Shown in pieces: positions 5,718 to 11,843 of a DNA stretch of 11,843 nt. The notes below the pieces were generated by a model that saw only the letters and a program-made list of their open reading frames with translations, made no database searches and was not told the origin of the DNA. How positions within the stretch are numbered: the stretch's first letter is position 1; each line of letters starts with the position of its first letter. The stretch covers positions 1-11,843 of the forward strand of contig JBMOHS010000126.1 in the NCBI GenBank assembly GCA_049317725.1. The letters are read 5' to 3'. The stretch comes from CAIOZW01 sp049317725 (lineage in GTDB: Bacteria; Acidobacteriota; Blastocatellia; RBC074). Position numbers and translations under genes: made by a program.

Positions 5718-7412
5718 ATGAGGCAGAGCAAGTTCCAGCTGACACTGCGCGTCGCCCTTGTCGCGGCGCTGATCAGCAGCGGGCTCCTGCTCGTCGCGCC
5801 CGGGAGGGTCCGGGGAGACGAGGGGGAGGCCTATGCCATTCGCGGAGCAACCTTGGTGACGGTCACGAATGGCACGATCACCGATGGGACGATCGTCATC
5901 CGGCGAGGGCTGATCGAGGCGATCGGGGCAGGGATCCCGGTTCCGGCGGACGCCCGCGTCATCGACGGCAAGGGGCTGACGGTCTACCCGGGTCTCTTCG
6001 ATTCGTACACCAATCTGGGGCTGCGTCCGCCTCCGACGCCGGCTGGCGGGCCAGGCCGCGGCGGGGATCTGACCCAGGCCTTTCTGGCGCAGTTGTCGGC
6101 TCCGCCTTCGAGTGTCGGGCTCCTGCCGGAGACCCAGGTAGTTGACGATCTGCAGGTCACTGCCAACACCTTCGACGCGCAGCGGGCCGCCGGAATTACG
6201 ACCGCCCTGACGGGGCCACGCAGCGGAGTCTTTCAGGGACAGAGCGCCCTGCTCAACCTCGGGGCGGGAACGTCCGCGGAGAAGCTGGTCGTGCGGACAC
6301 CGGTCTCGCTTAACGTCGGTTTCAGCACGGCGCGGGGTGGGTATCCAAACTCGCTGATGGGGGTCTTCGCGTTCCTGCGGCAGTCGTTGCTCGACGCGCA
6401 ACACTACCGGGAGACTTGGGCACGCTACCGCCAGTCTCCACGCGGGATGACCCGGCCGGAGATCAATCCATCAATGGAGGCGCTGCAGCCGGTGATCGCT
6501 GGCCAGCTCCCGGTCATCTTCAATGTCAACAGTGCCCGGGAGATGAAGCGGGCGCTCGCCCTCGCCGAGGAGTTCCAGTTGACGTGCTACCTCCACGGAG
6601 CGACGCAGAGCTACCAGATCGCCGAGCACCTCCAGGCGAAGAAGGCAACGGTGCTCCTCTCGCTGAGCTTCCCGCAGAAGCCGAGTGGCCTGGAGGATCC
6701 GGAAGACGAGCCCCTCGCGGTGCTGCAGGAGCGCGCGGCGGCACCGGGCGCGGCGGCAGCGCTCCACCGGGCCGGAGTCCGCTTCGCCTTCACCTCGGGA
6801 ACGCTCAGCCGCCCGTCCGACTTCATCGTCAACGCCGGGCGCGCCATCGAGGCCGGCCTTCCCAAAGAGGAGGCGCTCAAGGCGCTGACACTCTACCCGG
6901 CGCAGATCTTCGGCGTCAGTGACCAGCTCGGGAGCCTCGAGAAGGGGAAGATTGCCAATCTGATCCTGACCAGTGGCGACCTCTTCGCCAAGGAGACCCG
7001 CGTCCGCCACGTCTTTGTCGATGGCCACAAGTTTGACATCAAGGCGCCGGAAGCCCCACGCGCCGCCAATGCCGCGGCACCAGCCGCCGGGCCAGCACGA
7101 AGCAATCTGAGGCTCGCCGTCGGGACGTGGGCGCTCAACCTGCAGACCCCCGCGGCGGAGGTCTCGAGCACCCTCACGCTCCGCGAGGACGGAGAGACGC
7201 TCAGCGGCGAGGTCTCGACCCCGTTCGGTTCAGCTAAGATCAGCGGAGGCAAGCTCAGCGGCAACGAGCTGCAACTGAGCTACGCGCTCAATGTCCAGGG
7301 ACAGGAGCTGACGGTCTCGGCCAAGGGCCGGATCGAAGGGACCTCAATCCAGGGGACGATGGAGGCCATGGGGCAGACCTTCTCCTTCAACGGGACCAAG
7401 CGGCCCAACTGA
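5718..7412 (+). CDS. Secreted amidohydrolase-family pseudoenzyme with C-terminal beta-rich domain
   Basis: A 564-aa exported protein. It has a signal peptide (about 1-33, core LRVALVAALISSGLLLV) and an amidohydrolase-like N-terminal beta-sandwich and barrel (about 38-440, with IRGATLVTVTNGTITDGTIVI and VIDGKGLTVYPGLFDSYTN). A Pro/Ala linker (442-462) leads to a C-terminal domain at about 468-562 (GTWALNLQTPAAEVSSTLTLR onward). In active relatives PG(F/L)(I/V)D is followed by xHxH; here it reads SYTN (96-99), so both His are gone (Tyr97, Asn99). Later ligand positions also look lost. The C-terminal domain has alternating strands and GxxSG turns like small beta-barrel (lipocalin-like) domains. 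AGGGAG (5704-5709) precedes ATG 5718 by 8 nt. It is first in a three-gene operon, 48 bp before the catalytic paralog. Likely a scaffold, binding or regulatory partner; this role is inferred. Confidence 0.85.
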   Translation: MRQSKFQLTLRVALVAALISSGLLLVAPGRVRGDEGEAYAIRGATLVTVTNGTITDGTIVIRRGLIEAIGAGIPVPADARVIDGKGLTVYPGLFDSYTNLGLRPPPTPAGGPGRGGDLTQAFLAQLSAPPSSVGLLPETQVVDDLQVTANTFDAQRAAGITTALTGPRSGVFQGQSALLNLGAGTSAEKLVVRTPVSLNVGFSTARGGYPNSLMGVFAFLRQSLLDAQHYRETWARYRQSPRGMTRPEINPSMEALQPVIAGQLPVIFNVNSAREMKRALALAEEFQLTCYLHGATQSYQIAEHLQAKKATVLLSLSFPQKPSGLEDPEDEPLAVLQERAAAPGAAAALHRAGVRFAFTSGTLSRPSDFIVNAGRAIEAGLPKEEALKALTLYPAQIFGVSDQLGSLEKGKIANLILTSGDLFAKETRVRHVFVDGHKFDIKAPEAPRAANAAAPAAGPARSNLRLAVGTWALNLQTPAAEVSSTLTLREDGETLSGEVSTPFGSAKISGGKLSGNELQLSYALNVQGQELTVSAKGRIEGTSIQGTMEAMGQTFSFNGTKRPN

Positions 7413-7460
7413 GTCCGGCCGAGCCTCTCGCAGATGGCTCTTTTCACAGGAGACAGAACG

Positions 7461-8900
<1,440 letters not shown>

Positions 8901-8909
<9 letters not shown>

Positions 8910-8930
8910 GCAACACCAGGCAACACTGGG
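8901..8930 (+). repeat. Three tandem 10-bp repeats spanning the amidohydrolase stop codon
   Basis: CAACACTAGG, CAACACCAGG and CAACACTGGG lie head to tail at 8901-8910, 8911-8920 and 8921-8930. The TAG stop at 8907-8909 is inside the first unit. A degraded copy (CACACCAGG) lies just upstream. The 10-bp palindrome GGGCCGGCCC (8928-8937) abuts the array. This looks like slippage or duplication at the gene end, with the unit length not a multiple of three. Confidence 0.8.
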
Positions 8931-8968
8931 CCGGCCCTTGTTGGACAAAGTTTGATGGAGAGAATGGC

Positions 8969-10279
8969 ATGCGCACAATGCGATTACTGAATCTTGTCTC
9001 TTGCTGCCTGGTGCTGGTCGGAACAGCGATGGGTCAATCGACCTCCTCCGGCAGTGCCATTGCCATCCGCAACGCGCGGCTGGTGACCGTCTCGGGGGCC
9101 CCGATCGAGCGGGGCACCCTCGTCATCCAGGACGGCAAGATTGCCGCCCTCGGGACCTCGGTAACGATTCCACGGGGTGCCCGCGTCATCGATGGAACGG
9201 GCCTCTCGGTCTATCCTGGAATGATCAACGCCCTGACCGTCCTCGGGCTGACCGAGGTGGGTGCGGTCAGCGCGACCGTCGACACCACCGAGATCGGCGA
9301 CTTCAACGCCAACGCCAAGGCCCTTACCGCCGTCAATCCGCACAGCGAGCTGATTCCGGTCGCCCGGATGAATGGCGTGACGACGACAGTGACCTGCCCC
9401 CTCGGCGGACTGATCGCTGGGCAGTGCGCCGTCATCCACCTCGACGGCTGGACGCCGGAGGAGATGAAGGTCGCCTCGCCGGCCGCGATGCACATCAACT
9501 ATCCCCGGCTGGGATTTCGTGGGGGTGGTGGCTTCGGGGGCGGCGGGTTCTCTGCCCCGACCGATCAGCAACGCCAAGCGCGGGATCGCCAAGTCGAGTC
9601 CCTCCGCACGAAGATCGAGGACGCCCAGGCCTACCGCCAAGCCCGTGCCGCCGCCGCGGCCGACCGCTCCCTGCCGGCGCGCCCGGTCGACCTTGGCCTT
9701 GAGGCGATGATTCCGGTTCTGGAAGGCAAGGTCCCGGTGATCGTCTCCGCCAACAGCGCGAGCGAGATCAAGGGAGCTCTCGATCTTGCCGAGAAGTTCA
9801 AGCTCAAGTTGATCATCAATGGCGGCGAAGAGGCGATCCGTCACGCCAAGATGCTCAAGGAGAAGCAGGTCCCGGTCGTCCTCCCGAGCGTCCTCTCCCT
9901 GCCAGACAGCGATGACTCGCCCTACGACGAGCCCTTCGCCCGCGCCGCCGCCCTCCACGAAGCCGGCGTCAAGATCTGCTTCTCGACGGGGGGGGCTTCT
10001 GATGCGCGCCTGCTGCCCTACCACGCCGGGATGGCCTCCGCCTTTGGGCTCCCCAAGGAGGAGGCGCTCAAGGCGACCACGCTCTACCCTGCCCAGATCT
10101 TTGGGGTCGACCAGCAGCTCGGTTCGCTCGAGGTGGGCAAGCTGGCGACGATCGTCGTCACCGATGGAGATCTCCTCGAATTCCGCACCCGGATCAAGCA
10201 CATGTTCATCCAGGGTCGCCCGACGGACCTCTCCAACAAGCACAGTCGCCTCTACGAGAAGTTCAAGGATCGACCGTAG
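8969..10279 (+). CDS. Secreted amidohydrolase-family pseudoenzyme with Gly-rich insert
   Basis: A 436-aa exported protein with a signal peptide about 1-22 (core LLNLVSCCLVLVGTAMG, cleavage before QST). The amidohydrolase N-terminal sandwich is clear (IAIRNARLVTVSGAPIERGTL, VIDGTGLSVYPG). The metal-binding PGxxDxHxH reads PGMINALTV at 83-91, replacing both His with Leu89 and Val91 and the Asp with Asn87. Later ligand sites read LIINGGEEA (281-289) and ICFSTGGASDA (336-346), without metal-binding His. The TEVG segment and NPHSELIPVARMNGVTT (123-139) after the lost motif recall a degenerate amidohydrolase subgroup I know from Bacteroidota and Acidobacteriota. A Gly-rich loop GGGGFGGGG (185-193) precedes a charged helix (about 199-230). 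GGAG (8957-8960) precedes ATG 8969 by 8 nt. It is third in the operon, 59 bp after the catalytic gene, and is followed by a terminator. Function unproven. Confidence 0.85.
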   Translation: MRTMRLLNLVSCCLVLVGTAMGQSTSSGSAIAIRNARLVTVSGAPIERGTLVIQDGKIAALGTSVTIPRGARVIDGTGLSVYPGMINALTVLGLTEVGAVSATVDTTEIGDFNANAKALTAVNPHSELIPVARMNGVTTTVTCPLGGLIAGQCAVIHLDGWTPEEMKVASPAAMHINYPRLGFRGGGGFGGGGFSAPTDQQRQARDRQVESLRTKIEDAQAYRQARAAAAADRSLPARPVDLGLEAMIPVLEGKVPVIVSANSASEIKGALDLAEKFKLKLIINGGEEAIRHAKMLKEKQVPVVLPSVLSLPDSDDSPYDEPFARAAALHEAGVKICFSTGGASDARLLPYHAGMASAFGLPKEEALKATTLYPAQIFGVDQQLGSLEVGKLATIVVTDGDLLEFRTRIKHMFIQGRPTDLSNKHSRLYEKFKDRP

Positions 10280-10307
10280 CGAAGGCAGGCGGGAAGCTGT
10301 CCCATCG

Positions 10308-10355
10308 GGAGGGGAAGAGAGGGCAAATCAGCGCTCTCCTCCCCTCTACTCTTTT
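10308..10355 (+). terminator. Rho-independent-type terminator of the amidohydrolase operon
   Basis: The arm at 10309-10324 (GAGGGGAAGAGAGGGC) pairs with 10331-10346 (GCGCTCTCCTCCCCTC) in 14 base pairs with two internal mismatches and the 6-nt loop AAATCA. TCTACTCTTTT follows, with T4 at 10352-10355. It lies 28 bp after the third amidohydrolase stop and before the convergent VWFA-domain stop at 10366. The stem is symmetrical enough to serve the minus strand too, but that side lacks a T-run. Confidence 0.7.
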
Positions 10356-10365
10356 GATCTCTGTC

Positions 10366-11565
10366 TTACTGGAGGGGGGAGGTCCGACGGGTGGTGGCAG
10401 GAGTGCCAGGGGCACCGGAAGCCGAGCGCGCATAGTAGCCCTGACGGGTCCTCGCGATCAGCTTGCGGTTGACGGTCGGCTGGGTAGGATTGACGGTGAC
10501 CTTGACCGCGCGAAACGATCCGTCGCGCCGCTCATTGGTCGGATAGTAGCTGACGAGGTACTGGGTGCGGAGGTCGCGGGCGATCTGGGCGGCGACGGCC
10601 GGCATCTCGCTCAGCTCCGCCGGGAAGAAGGCACGCCCCCCGGAGTCATCGGCGAGCCGGGTCAGCAGCTCGCGGGCCTTCTTTGCCGGGGACTTCCCGA
10701 AGAAGCTGCGGGTGTCGTCCTCCTCGTCGATGAAGCCGACAAAATAGAGCTGGACCTCGTTCTCCTGAATGGCGGCGAGGACCTCGCGCTCCTTGAGGGA
10801 GCTGTTCTGATCGAGACCGTCGGAGATGACGATGAGGGCCTTGCGCCGGTGGCGCCCCTTCTCCTGCGCATAGTCCGCCGTCGCAATCATGGCGTCGAGC
10901 AGCGCCGTTCCCCCGCTGGTGAACATCTCGCCGATGGCGTCCTCGATCTCGACGCGATCGGTGGTGAACTCCTTGAGCAGCTCCGGTTCCCCCTTGAACT
11001 GTGCGACAAAGGCCTCGTCGTCCTCGCGCATCTGCTTGACGAGGCTCAGCGCGGCGTCGGTGACCGTCTGCAGCTTCGAGCGCATGCTCCCCGAGGTGTC
11101 GATGACCAGACCGAGGCTGATCGGCACCTCCGCGCGACTGACCGTCTCGATCGACTGCTGGATCTTGTCCTCGAAGACGAGGAAGTCCTCCTTGCGCAGA
11201 TCGAAGACCGGGTTGTTGGTCTGATCGACGACCGAGACGTCGAGAACGACAAGGTCTGTCTCGAGCTTGATCGTATTGTCCCGGTCGAGGTTCTGGTCAT
11301 CGGCTTGCGCCCCCTGACGGCGCGCCCCGCGGCGCTCCCGCTCGGTCGCCGGTGAAGCGGGAGCGGAGGGGGCGGGTGGCGGAGTCGGGTCTTGCGGCGC
11401 TCCCAGCTTGGGGCGCGGCGGCGGCGGCAGCGCTGGGTCCTGGAAGGCCCGGCCCTGCTCGATCGACCCAGCCACCCCCAGCATCAAGATCATCCCGCCA
11501 GCGACCACTCGCCTGCGTCCCCTGCCCCACCGTCCCTTCTCTCCGCTCCCGATGATGCTTCCCAT
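10366..11565 (-). CDS. VWFA-related domain protein (Acidobacteriota-type), exported
   Basis: A 399-aa protein with a basic N-terminus, one hydrophobic segment (about 20-34) and a site near EQGRAFQ (36-42) that could be a signal-peptide cleavage site. A Pro/Ala-rich linker (about 43-75) leads to a charged region, then the conserved strand segment (DLVVLDVSVVDQTNNPVFDL, RKEDFLVFEDKIQQ). The von Willebrand A domain at about 147-345 keeps a complete MIDAS: Asp156-Ser158-Ser160 in DTSGS, Thr220 in SGGTALLDA, Asp249 in VISDGLDQ. The ending (QYLVSYYPTN, then KLIARTRQGYYAR) is typical of the VWFA-related family of Acidobacteriota. It probably mediates metal-dependent adhesion or protein-protein contacts outside the cytoplasm; the partner is unknown. 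ATG 11565 follows AGGGA (11575-11571) by 5 nt. It is monocistronic in this window and has a sigma70-like promoter upstream. Confidence 0.9.
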   Translation of the reverse strand: MGSIIGSGEKGRWGRGRRRVVAGGMILMLGVAGSIEQGRAFQDPALPPPPRPKLGAPQDPTPPPAPSAPASPATERERRGARRQGAQADDQNLDRDNTIKLETDLVVLDVSVVDQTNNPVFDLRKEDFLVFEDKIQQSIETVSRAEVPISLGLVIDTSGSMRSKLQTVTDAALSLVKQMREDDEAFVAQFKGEPELLKEFTTDRVEIEDAIGEMFTSGGTALLDAMIATADYAQEKGRHRRKALIVISDGLDQNSSLKEREVLAAIQENEVQLYFVGFIDEEDDTRSFFGKSPAKKARELLTRLADDSGGRAFFPAELSEMPAVAAQIARDLRTQYLVSYYPTNERRDGSFRAVKVTVNPTQPTVNRKLIARTRQGYYARSASGAPGTPATTRRTSPLQ

Positions 11566-11641
11566 AGCGCTCCCTCTCCGCCGATCCCTGCCCAGTCACT
11601 CTCTCAGATGCCGCTCCCGGCCACTCTCACCAACGAGGGGT

Positions 11642-11670
11642 AGTATACAGTCTCCCTCCACACCTTTCGA
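11642..11670 (-). promoter_or_regulatory. Sigma70-like promoter of the VWFA-domain gene
   Basis: On the minus strand TCGAAA (11670-11665, 4/6 to TTGACA) is separated by exactly 17 bp from TATACT (11647-11642, 5/6 to TATAAT). Transcription would start near 11635, leaving a leader of about 70 nt before ATG 11565. The -10 is the best match I noticed in the window, and it is one of the few AT-rich spots in this gap. Confidence 0.55.
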
Positions 11671-11704
11671 GCCCCCCCTTCCCTCTGTCTCGTTCGAGGG
11701 AGCA

Positions 11705-11727
11705 GGGGCAATCACCCGGGTTGCCCC
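11705..11727. repeat. Perfect-stem hairpin upstream of the VWFA-gene promoter
   Basis: GGGGCAA (11705-11711) pairs with TTGCCCC (11721-11727). It extends inward by a wobble and one more pair, and the loop region contains the palindrome ACCCGGGT. It lies about 35 bp upstream of the -35 element, so it may be a regulator site or part of a repeat cluster with the two hairpins to its right. Confidence 0.45.
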
Positions 11728-11763
11728 GACAGATCTCCCGCCGCCGGCTTGGGTCCTGGGTGC

Positions 11764-11780
11764 GCGGGCCTCCGGCCCGC
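11764..11780. repeat. REP-like palindrome
   Basis: GCGGGCC (11764-11770), loop TCC, GGCCCGC (11774-11780) is a perfect 7-bp GC stem. Short palindromes of this form are commonly dispersed in intergenic DNA of GC-rich bacteria. Copy number in this genome cannot be seen from one window. Confidence 0.5.
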
Positions 11781-11805
11781 ATCTGGAGTTTGGACATTTC
11801 GTGCC

Positions 11806-11837
11806 AAAAAGGGGGCATTAGCGCCCCAACGGGGCGC
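11806..11837 (-). terminator. Hairpin with T-run, likely terminator of an upstream minus-strand gene; overlaps a second palindrome
   Basis: On the minus strand GGGGC (11827-11823), loop GCTAAT, GCCCC (11816-11812), then C and TTTTT (11810-11806) make a short intrinsic-terminator shape. The same GGGGC also belongs to a competing perfect palindrome, GCGCCCC-AAC-GGGGCGC (11821-11837). A minus-strand gene beyond the right edge may end here. Alternatively the palindrome is a dispersed repeat and the T-run is fortuitous. Confidence 0.4.
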
Positions 11838-11843
11838 CGCATA

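Larger units (their letters stand above)
11671..11843. other. Non-coding right edge with clustered hairpins
   Basis: I see no credible gene here. A minus-strand open frame (about 11627-11842) runs straight through all three palindromes and the VWFA promoter, is rich in Arg/Gly/Pro, and resembles spurious ORFs produced by palindromic repeats. The spacing between palindromes is about 37 and 40 bp. Confidence 0.55.

Noticed and set aside
8993..9004. Lipobox-like LVSC at residues 9-12 of the third amidohydrolase-like protein
   Set aside because: The hydrophobic core before the Cys is only about five residues, and it continues after the Cys; an ordinary signal peptide ending near AMG fits better.
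8984..10243. 419-codon minus-strand open frame opposite the third amidohydrolase
   Set aside because: Antisense shadow of GC-rich coding DNA; Gly/Arg/Asp-rich with no family signature.
10354..11355. 333-codon plus-strand open frame opposite the VWFA gene
   Set aside because: Mirror of the VWFA-domain gene, which has a complete MIDAS and a promoter on the other strand.
11627..11842. 71-codon minus-strand frame at the right edge
   Set aside because: It runs through three palindromes and the VWFA promoter; typical of spurious translation of intergenic repeats.

Overview
This is a GC-rich window of chromosomal character with long, tightly packed genes and no phage, plasmid or transposon gene. 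The best lineage clue is the von Willebrand A protein at the right end. Its layout (signal segment, Pro-rich linker, MIDAS-type A domain, conserved N- and C-terminal flanks) is that of the VWFA-related family expanded in Acidobacteriota. The tandem secreted amidohydrolases and the large secreted zinc metalloprotease fit that phylum too. The assignment is inference; there is no rRNA or other phylogenetic marker here.

Layout from left to right. (1) A partial antibiotic-biosynthesis-monooxygenase-like gene runs off the left edge on the minus strand, divergent from a DoxX-family membrane protein gene on the plus strand; 374 bp separate them. (2) DoxX converges on a minus-strand cluster reading right to left: HAD-family hydrolase, secreted HExxHxxGxxH zinc metalloprotease, PIG-L/LmbE-type deacetylase. 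The first two are only 4 bp apart. A strong imperfect hairpin lies in the convergent gap. (3) A 397-bp divergent intergenic region carries a widely spaced 13-bp inverted repeat. (4) A plus-strand operon of three exported amidohydrolase-superfamily proteins follows (564, 482 and 436 aa), closed by a hairpin plus T-run terminator. (5) Convergent to it is the minus-strand VWFA-domain gene, with a sigma70-like promoter. (6) The right edge is non-coding and holds three perfect-stem hairpins and a terminator-like structure.

The most notable point is the amidohydrolase operon. Only the middle protein keeps the metal-binding histidines (HxH, two later His sites, Asp). The first and third have lost both histidines of the HxH motif and later ligands, yet share a well-conserved C-terminal block with each other. 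This suggests a secreted system of one catalytic subunit with two pseudoenzyme relatives, one of them carrying an additional C-terminal beta-rich domain. The substrate cannot be read from the sequence. Together with the exported metalloprotease in the divergent cluster, the locus looks devoted to envelope or extracellular peptide/amide breakdown; that link is inference from proximity.
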